The notes under the pieces are model-generated. The model worked only from the letters and a program-made list of their open reading frames with translations. It did no database searches and had not been told where the DNA came from. Shown here one piece after another: positions 1 to 7,481 of a DNA stretch of 15,028 nt. Numbering within the stretch: the stretch's first letter is position 1; every line of letters begins with the position of its first letter. Where the stretch lies: the NCBI GenBank assembly GCA_002352285.1, contig DEIC01000120.1, forward strand, positions 1 through 15,028, read 5' to 3'. The translations under genes and the position numbers were made by a program. The stretch comes from Alphaproteobacteria bacterium UBA2784 (GTDB lineage: Bacteria > Pseudomonadota > Alphaproteobacteria > Micropepsales > Micropepsaceae).

Positions 1-107
1 CCAACACGCTCTGCTCCAAATCATGGGACACGGGCTTGACGCGCACCGGAATCGAACTGAAGACAGTGATCGACCAGTTCCGCGAGCAGGTGGCCAACAT
101 CGAATGA
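1..107 (+). CDS. yicC: YicC/YloC-family endoribonuclease, C-terminal fragment (cut by window start)
   Basis: Only the last 34 complete codons are present, in the frame starting at position 3 and ending in TGA at 105-107. They read NTLCSKSWDTGLTRTGIELK followed by a tail that includes REQVANIE. This matches the conserved C-terminal end of the YicC/YloC family (TLCSKS, then LT-x-x-G-x-x-LK, then REQV-x-N-x-E). Known family members are endoribonucleases linked to RNA turnover and stationary-phase fitness. The gene overlaps the gmk start by an ATGA quartet (104-107), so the two are probably co-transcribed and translationally coupled. Neighbourhood with gmk is common in Proteobacteria. The catalytic part lies outside the window, so nothing can be said about its integrity. 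Confidence 0.88.
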   Translation, partial: NTLCSKSWDTGLTRTGIELKTVIDQFREQVANIE

Positions 108-739
108 ACGGACGCATCACCATTGAACGGCGCGGCTTGATGCTGGTGCTGTCCTCGCCCTCGGGCGCGGGCAAAACCACGCTCACGCGCCGCCTGCTGG
201 AGATGGATCCGCGCCTCACCCTTTCCATTTCGGCCACAACGCGCGCAGCCCGCCCCGGCGAAGTCGATGGTCAGGACTATTTCTTTGTCACGCCCGAACA
301 TTTCTCGCGCATGGTGGCAGAGGACGGTTTTCTGGAGCACGCCAATGTCTTTGGCCGCCATTACGGCACGCCGCGTCGCCCGGTGGAGGAGGCGCTGGCC
401 CAGGGCCGTGATGTCGTGTTCGACATCGACTGGCAGGGCACGCAGCAATTGAAGGAACGCGCTCGCGACGACGTGGTCAGTATCTTCGTGCTGCCGCCCT
501 CGCGCGAGGCGCTGGAAAAGCGCCTTGCAACCCGCGCGCAAGACAGTGCCGAGACGATCAAGGCGCGCATGGCAACGGCGGATGCCGAGCTCTCGCACTG
601 GGCCGAATATGACTATGTGATCGTCAACGACAGCCTCGATCACGCCTTTGCCGAGGTGCAGATGATCCTCGCCGCCGAGCGCCTGAAGCGCACGCGCCAG
701 TCCGGCCTTTCCCGCTTTGTCGCCAAATTGACGAGATAG
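104..739 (+). CDS. gmk: Guanylate kinase
   Basis: This 211-residue protein phosphorylates GMP or dGMP to the diphosphate with ATP in the cytoplasm, an essential step of guanine nucleotide synthesis and recycling. The P-loop SPSGAGKTT is at residues 18-26. The GMP-binding segment follows: SATTRAARPGE, then DGQDYFF, about residues 45-65. The length is typical (about 205-215 aa). I chose the ATG at 104 because it overlaps the yicC stop as ATGA and leaves a short leader before the P-loop. An in-frame ATG at 23 would lie inside yicC and add unrelated residues. Residue 13 (M, at 140) is a possible but less likely start. The gene ends 3 bp from the stop of the convergent alcohol dehydrogenase gene, with no visible terminator between them. 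Confidence 0.96.
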   Translation: MNGRITIERRGLMLVLSSPSGAGKTTLTRRLLEMDPRLTLSISATTRAARPGEVDGQDYFFVTPEHFSRMVAEDGFLEHANVFGRHYGTPRRPVEEALAQGRDVVFDIDWQGTQQLKERARDDVVSIFVLPPSREALEKRLATRAQDSAETIKARMATADAELSHWAEYDYVIVNDSLDHAFAEVQMILAAERLKRTRQSGLSRFVAKLTR

Positions 740-742
740 GGC

Positions 743-1792
743 TTACGGCTGCAACACCACGCGGCCGAGAATTTTGCCGCTGCGCAGATCATTCAGCGTA
801 TCGCTGGCTGCCGACAGAGGCCGTGTGGCGACGGGAATGGGCTGAACCTTCCCCGCCTTCACCAGCGCCATCATGTCATTGGCCTCGCCCAGCGTGCCCA
901 CATAGGTGCCCGCAATCGAAATCGCGCGCATCGGAAACATCGGGATCGGCATGGCAAAGCCGCCGCCGAACAGCCCCGCGATCACCACCTTGCCGCCCTT
1001 GCGCACGGCGGATGTGGCGAATTGCAGCGAGGCTTCCGAGCCGACAAAATCAATTGCCGCAAAGGCGCCACCGCCCGTTGCCGCCATCAACTGCTTGAGC
1101 GCATCAGGATCATTGGCGCGCAAGACCAGACCCGCACCTGCGCGCGCCGCTGCATCCAGCTTGCCGGGATCTATATCAACAGCAATCGGCGCGGTGCCGA
1201 ACAGCGCCTTGGCAAATTGCAGGCCCATCATGCCCACGCCGCCAAGGCCGACGATCACGACCGGATCATTCTTGCCCACACTGCCCAGCTTTTTCATGGC
1301 GCTGAACGCCGTCAGGCCCGAGCACATATAGGTGCCTGCAAGCGAGGCGGGCACATTGCCGAAATCGATCAGATAGCGCGGATGTGGCACCATCACGTGG
1401 CTGGCAAATCCGCCCGCAACTGTGATGCCAAGCGCGCGCGGTGTGTTGCAGAGATTTTCCTCGCCACGCTCGCAGGTCGGGCAGGCGCCGCAGCCGATCC
1501 AGGGATAGGCCACGCGCCGCTCGCCCTTGGCAACGCCCTTCGCATCCGGGCCGATGGCTTCCACCACACCCTGAATTTCATGGCCCAGCGTGAAGGGCAA
1601 CGGACGGCCCCTGCGCACATCGAGCTTGTTGCCGCCGCCCATGTCGAAATAGCCGTCATGCAGATGCACATCGGAATGGCAGACGCCGCAATGTTCGACC
1701 TTCAACAGAACCTGCGTGCCGGTGGGCACGGGCGTCGGCACATCAATGCGCGAAAGATGGGCGCCGAATTCGGTAATCGCTTCGCAATGCAT
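743..1792 (-). CDS. Zinc-dependent medium-chain alcohol dehydrogenase
   Basis: This 349-residue protein belongs to the medium-chain dehydrogenase/reductase family, which interconverts alcohols and aldehydes or ketones with NAD(P). Visible features, in order: the catalytic-zinc motif CGVCHSD with C38; GHE at 70-72 (H71, E72); a complete structural-zinc set C101, C104, C107 and C115 in GCGACPTCERGEENLC; a third catalytic-zinc cysteine candidate, C157; and the Rossmann glycine motif GLGGVG at 182-187. An acidic residue near D206/D208 suggests a preference for NAD over NADP (inference). All zinc ligands are present, so the enzyme should be active. The physiological substrate cannot be read from the sequence. 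The gene starts 26 bp after the rsmA stop on the same strand, so it may be the last gene of that operon. A GGAG Shine-Dalgarno lies upstream of the start. Confidence 0.92.
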   Translation of the reverse strand: MHCEAITEFGAHLSRIDVPTPVPTGTQVLLKVEHCGVCHSDVHLHDGYFDMGGGNKLDVRRGRPLPFTLGHEIQGVVEAIGPDAKGVAKGERRVAYPWIGCGACPTCERGEENLCNTPRALGITVAGGFASHVMVPHPRYLIDFGNVPASLAGTYMCSGLTAFSAMKKLGSVGKNDPVVIVGLGGVGMMGLQFAKALFGTAPIAVDIDPGKLDAAARAGAGLVLRANDPDALKQLMAATGGGAFAAIDFVGSEASLQFATSAVRKGGKVVIAGLFGGGFAMPIPMFPMRAISIAGTYVGTLGEANDMMALVKAGKVQPIPVATRPLSAASDTLNDLRSGKILGRVVLQP

Positions 1793-1798
1793 GGGGCT

Positions 1799-1813
1799 GC
1801 TCCGTTATGGAGC
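1799..1813 (-). promoter_or_regulatory. Small hairpin holding the Shine-Dalgarno of the alcohol dehydrogenase gene
   Basis: In the 26 bp between the rsmA stop and the alcohol dehydrogenase ATG, the minus strand reads GCTCC-ATAAC-GGAGC, then AGCCCC, then ATG. The perfect 5 bp stem includes GGAG, the only good Shine-Dalgarno for this start. The stem could modulate initiation, or be melted by ribosomes finishing rsmA, which would couple the two genes. It is short enough to arise by chance. Confidence 0.3.
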
Positions 1814-1818
1814 GGTCA

Positions 1819-2697
1819 TCATTGCCCAATCTCGCCGCCGCTACACGCGGCAAATGACCGCGCAAGCGCGACATAGGCCGCCACATCAAGATTTTCCGCA
1901 CGCAGCGTGGGCTCAATCCCGGCGCCGGAAAGCAGCGCCTCAACCGGAACGCCCAGGGTCTTGAGGCTCTGGCGCAGCATCTTGCGCCGCTGGCCAAAGG
2001 CGGCAGCCGTGATCTTGCCCATCAGGGCGGGGTCAACCAGCGCAGCATCCGCGCGCGGTTCAATCCGCACCACGGTCGATGTGACAGAGGGCGGCGGTGT
2101 AAACGCTTCCGGCGGCAGATTGAACAGCAACCGCGCCTGCGCCCGCCATTGCACCAGCACCGACAATCGCCCATAGGCAGGCGTTGAGGGCAGAGCGACC
2201 AGACGCTCCGCCACCTCGCGCTGGAACATCAGCGTCAGGCTTTGATACCATGGCGGCCAATGCGGCAGCGTCAGCCACTTCACCAGAAGCGCGGTGCCAA
2301 CATTATAGGGAAGATTGGCCGCAACCCGCACATCGCCCGAAACGCCAAGCCGGGCGAGCAGCAAAGGCTCGTCGATGGCCAGCGCGTCGCCTTCCTCCAC
2401 ACGCAGCCGCCCGCCAAAGGCGCGGGCGACATCGGCCAGTGGCGCAAGGCAGCGCCGATCCATCTCAATGGCGATCACGCGCGCCGCACCCTCGGCCAGA
2501 AGCGCGCGGGTAAGGCCCCCCGGTCCCGGCCCCACTTCCAGAATGGTCGCATTGTCCAGCGGCCCCGCTGCGCGCGCGATCTTGGCAGTCAGGTTGAGAT
2601 CAAGCAGGAAGTTTTGGCCCAGGCTCTTCTTCGCCCGAAGGTCATGCGCCTTGATGACCTCGCGCAACGGCGGAAGCGCGTGGTCGGCGCCACTCAT
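1819..2697 (-). CDS. rsmA: 16S rRNA (adenine1518-N6/adenine1519-N6)-dimethyltransferase
   Basis: RsmA (KsgA) uses S-adenosylmethionine to dimethylate two adjacent adenines in the 3'-terminal helix of 16S rRNA during late 30S maturation. Loss of this activity is known to give kasugamycin resistance. The 292-residue protein has the family signatures in order: the N-terminal KKSLGQNFL (23-31), SAM-binding motif I EVGPGPGGLT (54-63), the acidic ribose-binding end of strand 2 IEMD (77-80), EGDAL (102-106) and the catalytic NLPYN (128-132). The C-terminal part includes the FxPPPxVxS-type segment (FTPPPSVTS). Length is normal. Its ATG overlaps the pdxA stop as ATGA (2694-2697), so translation is probably coupled to pdxA. 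The pdxA-rsmA order is widely conserved in Proteobacteria. Confidence 0.97.
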   Translation of the reverse strand: MSGADHALPPLREVIKAHDLRAKKSLGQNFLLDLNLTAKIARAAGPLDNATILEVGPGPGGLTRALLAEGAARVIAIEMDRRCLAPLADVARAFGGRLRVEEGDALAIDEPLLLARLGVSGDVRVAANLPYNVGTALLVKWLTLPHWPPWYQSLTLMFQREVAERLVALPSTPAYGRLSVLVQWRAQARLLFNLPPEAFTPPPSVTSTVVRIEPRADAALVDPALMGKITAAAFGQRRKMLRQSLKTLGVPVEALLSGAGIEPTLRAENLDVAAYVALARSFAACSGGEIGQ

Positions 2698-3710
2698 GCC
2701 TTCAGCCGCCGTTTGGCGCAGGCGGCAGCAAGTTTCAGCGCCGCAACAAAACTCGCCATGTCAGCCTTGCCCTGACCCGCAATGTCGAGTGCCGTGCCGT
2801 GATCGGGCGAGGTGCGCACGATGGGAAGGCCGAGCGTGACATTCACGCCGCCCGCAAAGTCGATGGTCTTCAAGGGGATCAGCGCCTGATCGTGATACAT
2901 GCAGATCACGGCATCAAACTTCTTGCGCTGGCCCGCATGAAACAGCGTGTCGGCGGGGAAGGGCCCCTTTACGCCAATGCCCTCTTTCTGCAGGGCCGCA
3001 ATGGCAGGCGCGATGATCTCGATTTCCTCGCGCCCCATCGTGCCGCTCTCGCCGCCATGGGGGTTGAGCGCAGCAACCGCAATGCGCGGCTTGTCGAGCC
3101 CGAAATCGCCCACCAGCGCCGCATGGGTGATGCGCGCCGCCGCCATGATGGCGTCCTTGGTCAGCGACCTGGCAACATCCTTCAGCGCCACATGCACGGT
3201 CACGGGCACGACGCGCAGGCCCTCGGCGGCCAGCATCATGATGGGCCGGGATTTCGTCTTGCACAGATGCGCCAGAAATTCGGTATGGCCGGGGTGGCGG
3301 AAGCCTGCGGCTGTCAGCACGGCCTTCTGGATCGGCAGCGTCACCACGCCGGACGCCTGCCCGGCCAGTGCATAGGAAACCGCATGCTCGATGGACTCGA
3401 TCACCGCCTGGGCGTTCTCGCCCAGGGGCACGCCCGGCTCTGGGTTGGTCTCAAGCTCCACGCGGACAACATTAAGAAAGCCGTCGGGCTCGAGCGAAAC
3501 ATCCACGGCCTCGCGCACGATGCGGACATCCAGCGGCAGATCAAGCCGCCGCGCCGTATCGGCCAGCCAGTTGGGATCGGCCACTGCAAAAAAATGCGGC
3601 AGGCCCAGTTTCTCGCGCGCGGCAAATGCCTTGATGAGAATCTCGCCGCCCACACCTGCAGGCTCGCCCATGGTGACCGCAAGCGGCAGGGGCGTGCGGG
3701 CAGAGGCCAT
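2694..3710 (-). CDS. pdxA: 4-hydroxythreonine-4-phosphate dehydrogenase
   Basis: PdxA oxidises 4-phosphohydroxy-L-threonine in the DXP-dependent pyridoxal 5'-phosphate pathway. The product decarboxylates and is passed to PdxJ. The 338-residue protein has the N-terminal GEPAGVGGEI (15-24), HPGHTEFLA (139-147) and three histidines, H173 (VTVHVAL), H218 (NPHGGESG) and H273 (YHDQ). Their spacing of 45 and 55 residues equals that of the divalent-metal ligands H166, H211 and H266 known in E. coli PdxA. I chose the ATG at 3710 because it gives the usual length. An upstream in-frame ATG at 3911 lies inside surA and adds low-quality sequence. A GAGG Shine-Dalgarno overlaps the surA stop, 7 bp separate the two genes, and the stop overlaps the rsmA start. 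Confidence 0.96.
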   Translation of the reverse strand: MASARTPLPLAVTMGEPAGVGGEILIKAFAAREKLGLPHFFAVADPNWLADTARRLDLPLDVRIVREAVDVSLEPDGFLNVVRVELETNPEPGVPLGENAQAVIESIEHAVSYALAGQASGVVTLPIQKAVLTAAGFRHPGHTEFLAHLCKTKSRPIMMLAAEGLRVVPVTVHVALKDVARSLTKDAIMAAARITHAALVGDFGLDKPRIAVAALNPHGGESGTMGREEIEIIAPAIAALQKEGIGVKGPFPADTLFHAGQRKKFDAVICMYHDQALIPLKTIDFAGGVNVTLGLPIVRTSPDHGTALDIAGQGKADMASFVAALKLAAACAKRRLKA

Positions 3711-3717
3711 CGGCGCC

Positions 3718-5061
3718 TCAGCGGATTTCGATGACGGCGTCGCGGCGCAGATCGCGCATATAGCGGCGGGCCTGCATCGAAAGTTCCTGATTGAACAGGC
3801 GCTCGCCAATATCCTCGCGCGTCGGCATCTCGAACGGCGTTGATTCAAAGACAACCGGCATCGGCCGGTCGCCGCAAACCACCAGCATCTCAATGCCCGC
3901 GCTGGTGCCAAAGGGCTGCGAGACTTCAGACGGTTTCAGCCCCTCAATCAGGCGGCGATAGTCCGCATTCATGTCGGCAAGGCGGATCACGCCGAATGAC
4001 TGCGCACTCGTGCGGGGGAACTGCTTGACCACGTCCGACAGCCCCTGACAGCCACGGATCGCTTCACGCAACCCGCGCAGGCGGCCCTGAATCTCTGCCA
4101 TCTGCTCCTGGCTTGGATCGCGCGGAATCTGCATGACCACGCGCATCAGGCGCACCGAACCCTCGGGCACGCCAGCCGGACGCTCGGGCATCGGCGGCGG
4201 TGCTTCGGTGGGGGCGCCAGCGCGGTCGCGGCGGTCACGCAGCGCCATGATGTAATAGCCGCCAACAACGCGGATCGGCTCAGACACCTGACCCCGCTGC
4301 AGCTGGCGCAGCACGTCTTCGACATTCTCGGGCAATTGGCCTTCGCTCACCCAGCCAATATCGCCGCCCTGCGCCGCCGAAGAGGCTTCGCTGTACTGGC
4401 GGGCGATGGCGGCAAAGGGCGCGCCGCGCTGCATCGCGCTGTAGATCTGGCCCAGCAGCTCGCGCACGCGCGGCTCGTCCTCTTCGCTGTCAACCGAAAT
4501 GAAAATCTCCGATACCTGGAACTGGCGGCGCTCTGCATTCTCGGCGATGCGGTTGTAGACGAGATCGATTTCCTCATCGCTGACATTGATGCGCGGCGCC
4601 AGACGCGCATTGATGAGCTTGCCCCACGCAAGTTCCGCCTGGATTTGCACGATAAGGGTTGCGAAATCGACGCTGTTTGCTTTCAGCGTCGCCTGCACGT
4701 CTTCGACAGTCGTGTTGTTCTGCTGGGCAATGCGCTCCAGCGCCTTTTCGATGTCTTCACGCTCGACCTTGATCTCAAGCTCCTGCGCTTCCTGAAGCTG
4801 CAGCATCTCGTCGATCAGCTGGCGCAGCACCTGGTCGCGCACGCGCGCCCGTGTGTCGGGATTTGACGGCGCGCCCGAGCTCATCAGCACCAGGTTGATG
4901 CGCTGCTCCAGGTCATAGGTAGAGATGACGACATCGTTGACGATGGCGGCCGCGCGCGAAATGTCCTCCTCCGCAAGGGCGGGGCGCGGCGCGACGCTGA
5001 GAACCGGAACGACAAGGATTGCCGCAGCAAGAAACCGGCGGGCAGTGGCGAAAGACAGCAT
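3718..5061 (-). CDS. surA: SurA-like periplasmic chaperone / peptidyl-prolyl isomerase
   Basis: This 447-residue exported protein fits SurA, the periplasmic chaperone that escorts outer-membrane beta-barrel proteins, LptD among them, to the BAM complex. A signal peptide covers residues 1-30: arginines at 8-9, a hydrophobic core, and cleavage after PALA at A30. A SurA N-domain spans about 33-175. A parvulin domain spans about 180-276 and carries the family hallmark QGGDIGW (231-237) and GGYYIMAL. After a proline-rich linker (about 282-297) comes a second parvulin-like segment (about 303-397) that lacks the GGD-x-GW core, so it is probably catalytically dead. A C-terminal helix ends the protein, as in E. 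coli SurA (428 aa). No clear Shine-Dalgarno is visible upstream of this ATG. The gene sits between lptD and pdxA, its usual place. Confidence 0.93.
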   Translation of the reverse strand: MLSFATARRFLAAAILVVPVLSVAPRPALAEEDISRAAAIVNDVVISTYDLEQRINLVLMSSGAPSNPDTRARVRDQVLRQLIDEMLQLQEAQELEIKVEREDIEKALERIAQQNNTTVEDVQATLKANSVDFATLIVQIQAELAWGKLINARLAPRINVSDEEIDLVYNRIAENAERRQFQVSEIFISVDSEEDEPRVRELLGQIYSAMQRGAPFAAIARQYSEASSAAQGGDIGWVSEGQLPENVEDVLRQLQRGQVSEPIRVVGGYYIMALRDRRDRAGAPTEAPPPMPERPAGVPEGSVRLMRVVMQIPRDPSQEQMAEIQGRLRGLREAIRGCQGLSDVVKQFPRTSAQSFGVIRLADMNADYRRLIEGLKPSEVSQPFGTSAGIEMLVVCGDRPMPVVFESTPFEMPTREDIGERLFNQELSMQARRYMRDLRRDAVIEIR

Positions 5062-5123
5062 GGAGAACCGGGGTCAGGGGCGGGGGAACCGGCACGCGAC
5101 ACGGCGTCCGGAATTGGCCCGGG

Positions 5124-5151
5124 AGGATACTGGTTTTCCGGGGCCGATCAA
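5124..5151 (-). promoter_or_regulatory. Candidate sigma-70-type promoter for surA
   Basis: On the minus strand TTGATC (5146-5151) and TATCCT (5124-5129) are separated by 16 bp. Each matches the housekeeping consensus at four of six positions. Transcription would begin about 55 bp upstream of the surA ATG. It lies in the only gap of appreciable size in the lptF-to-adh gene string, so a secondary promoter here is plausible. No experimental evidence is available. Confidence 0.38.
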
Positions 5152-5166
5152 CCGGGAACGGCCTGC

Positions 5167-5197
5167 AAAAAGGGGGGCTATCGCCTTGATTCAGCCC
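5167..5197 (-). terminator. Weak candidate intrinsic terminator after lptD
   Basis: On the minus strand, 23 bases past the lptD stop, GGGCT (5193-5197) can pair with AGCCC (5075+100 offset, i.e. 5175-5179) across a 13-base loop. CCC and a run of five T (5167-5171) follow. The stem is only 5 bp, so at best this would be a partial terminator or attenuator between lptD and surA. Confidence 0.25.
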
Positions 5198-5219
5198 GAA
5201 TTGTCACGCGCCCCGGCTG

Positions 5220-7481
5220 TCACCCGCCAAAGTCGATATTGTCTTCGCCGCCGAACTCCATGCGGTCAAAGGCCGAGCGGTCGGACGAGTCGCCGAAGGT
5301 CTTGAGCTTGATCTGGAACATGATCGAGGTGGAGGGCTCAATGTCGCGGTCACGGGTAAAATCGCGGCGGAAGCCGATTTCCAGCGCCGCGCATTCATCC
5401 TCATAGGCGATGCCGAACCGGCTTTCGACCATTTCGCCCTGCTCGATATCGCGGCGCACGCCGCCCACAAGGCTCCAATAGTCCGACACCCACAGCCGCC
5501 CGCCCGCAGCGATCTCCTCGCGTGGGGTTGCGGTCAGTGTGGCGGCGTCCTGGGCCAGGCGGACATAGCTCGCGTCGAACTGCAACCAGTCATAGTCGGT
5601 GCGCACCAGCACCTCCTGACGGCGAACCGTCAGATCATCCTTTTCGATGCGGAACCGCTGGATGATCGAGATTTCGTCGGTGGGCTTGAAAGTGAAACGG
5701 CCCACAAAATCCGACTGGGTTTCTTCAAGTCCGGTTGATGCGTTGAACACGCGCGCCGCCTCGGGCCGCAGCGTCTGGCCGCCATAGAATTCGATCAGGC
5801 CGTCGTCCGGCATGATGTAGGCGATACGCACACCCATATTGGCGCGCGGCCCGCTCTCCCACAGGTCAAGGCCCGGGAATTTGTTGATCGAGAACAGATT
5901 GGTCTCATCAAACTCGAACGACTGGCTGTCTTCGTTCGGAATGGTGCCGGGGTTGCCGCCATAGGGCGCGGCGATCAGCTGCACGATGGGCTCCACCACC
6001 AGCGCGCCATCGGCAAACGGCCGCACCAGCGGATAGCGGATGTCGAGCCCGGCAAGGCCCAGAAGCCGTCCGGCCGTGTGGCCATCGCGGATGCCCGGGT
6101 TCAGCAGCGGGTCGGGATCTTCCGTGTGATAGAGGTCGCCGCGCACTTCGCCAAAGAGCGTCACAAGCTGGCCGCCCGCCGTCACCAGCCTGCGTTCCCA
6201 CGAAACGCTGGCCGAAAGGCGGCGCGTGTTCAGGCCGTCCGTCCGATGAAGCGCAAGAAGGCTGGCGTCAATTTGCAACTGCCCGCCGAACCACAATTCC
6301 TCTGGCGTATAGCTCGCACGCAGGAAGGGAAGGGCAATTGGCGTCAGCCCCTCACGGTCGGTCGCGCGCAGGCCCTGGAAGTAATAGGCGCTGGCGTCAG
6401 CCCACAGCGTGGCATCGTCATAGGTCGCAAACACGCGCGACGTCAGCCGGTCGCGGTTCGAGATTTCAAAGCGCTTGAGATAGGTATCGCTGGAGGCGAG
6501 CTGCACATCAAAACCCCAGCGCGTAACGTCGCCCTCGCTGAAGCGCCCCTTGCCAAAGACATGGCTTGCCATTGACTGGCGTCCGATGCGCCGCCCGTCG
6601 GCGTCGCGCTCGTCAGCATAGGTGAGCGAGCCATCAAGCCAGTAATTGCCGTTCTCCGTCAGATGCCGCCACTCGGCTTTCAGAAGCGGCAGCTCCTCGG
6701 TGCCGATCAGCGGCGTCAGCGTCAGATCGTAATTGGGGGCAAGTGCGAAGTAGTAAGGGATCTCGACAAAATAGCCGAGATTGTCGCTGGTGCCCGCAAT
6801 CGGTGACAGCACGCCTGACGAGCGCGGCGTCTCCGGATCGGGTTGCTCGAAATAGGGCAGGCTCGCCACCGCCACGCCAAAGATTTCGAACGTCGCATCC
6901 TCATAGATGAGCCGCTGCCGGTTCTGGTCGCGGACGACCCGCAGCGCCTTCACCTGCCACAGCGGTGTGCGATCACCCGCGGCGCTGCAAATCTCGCAAG
7001 TCGTAAAGACGGCGCGGTCAAGCGTCGTCACCATGCCGCCCGTGCGTTCGGCGCGCGCCGCCGAAAGCCGGGCGCTCTCTTTGATGACGAGGTCAAGATT
7101 TTCAATGGCGCCGTCACGCAGATCACCCGTCAGCCGGACGCTGTCGGCAAAGGCAACAGCGCCGCGCGAGTCAACGAGGCTCACATTGCCGGTCGCCGTC
7201 ACCGTGCCCGTCTCTTCCTCGTAGGTCAGGCGGTCGGCCAGAAGCCGGCTCTGCTCGGTCGTGATTTCAACGTTGCCGGTGGCGGTCACCAGCCGCGCCT
7301 TGCTGTCATAGGTGACAGCGTCGGCCTGCAGGAGGATCGGCTCGCCCTCCTTGAGAACTTCGCCGTCCAGCGGGTTGGAATTATTGCCAGTTTCCGATTT
7401 GGCATGCGCGGGCGCAGCCGCGCTCAAGGCGGCGGCAACACACGCGGCAAGCATCAGACCGGAACGCAAGACCCTAGCCAT
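5220..7481 (-). CDS. lptD: LPS-assembly outer-membrane protein LptD
   Basis: LptD is the outer-membrane beta-barrel that, with lipoprotein LptE, inserts lipopolysaccharide into the outer leaflet. The 753-residue protein starts with a signal peptide ending at AAPAHA (residue 27). An OstA/LptA-like jellyroll follows (about 48-150), with repeating TATGNV units at 66-71 and 95-100. The C-terminal barrel (about 200-740) is rich in alternating aromatic strands. Three cysteines remain after processing, C162 and C165 (TCEIC) and C697 (DECAALE), against four in E. coli LptD. I chose the ATG at 7481, which begins the signal peptide and overlaps the lptG stop by 8 bp. A purine-rich AAGAGG abuts this ATG and is too close for an ideal Shine-Dalgarno, so the start is slightly uncertain. 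The upstream ATG at 7562 lies within lptG. Confidence 0.96.
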   Translation of the reverse strand: MARVLRSGLMLAACVAAALSAAAPAHAKSETGNNSNPLDGEVLKEGEPILLQADAVTYDSKARLVTATGNVEITTEQSRLLADRLTYEEETGTVTATGNVSLVDSRGAVAFADSVRLTGDLRDGAIENLDLVIKESARLSAARAERTGGMVTTLDRAVFTTCEICSAAGDRTPLWQVKALRVVRDQNRQRLIYEDATFEIFGVAVASLPYFEQPDPETPRSSGVLSPIAGTSDNLGYFVEIPYYFALAPNYDLTLTPLIGTEELPLLKAEWRHLTENGNYWLDGSLTYADERDADGRRIGRQSMASHVFGKGRFSEGDVTRWGFDVQLASSDTYLKRFEISNRDRLTSRVFATYDDATLWADASAYYFQGLRATDREGLTPIALPFLRASYTPEELWFGGQLQIDASLLALHRTDGLNTRRLSASVSWERRLVTAGGQLVTLFGEVRGDLYHTEDPDPLLNPGIRDGHTAGRLLGLAGLDIRYPLVRPFADGALVVEPIVQLIAAPYGGNPGTIPNEDSQSFEFDETNLFSINKFPGLDLWESGPRANMGVRIAYIMPDDGLIEFYGGQTLRPEAARVFNASTGLEETQSDFVGRFTFKPTDEISIIQRFRIEKDDLTVRRQEVLVRTDYDWLQFDASYVRLAQDAATLTATPREEIAAGGRLWVSDYWSLVGGVRRDIEQGEMVESRFGIAYEDECAALEIGFRRDFTRDRDIEPSTSIMFQIKLKTFGDSSDRSAFDRMEFGGEDNIDFGG

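Noticed and set aside
104..739. Upstream start of gmk at 23, and similar upstream starts of lptF (9893), lptG (8634), lptD (7562) and pdxA (3911)
   Set aside because: Each extension lies mostly within a neighbouring gene or control region, adds residues that do not fit the family, and is less well placed than the overlapping start chosen.
2799..3734. Plus-strand frame of 311 codons opposite pdxA, and a similar 284-codon frame at 1022-1876 opposite the dehydrogenase
   Set aside because: Both are histidine and arginine-rich antisense shadows of well-supported genes and show no recognisable domain.
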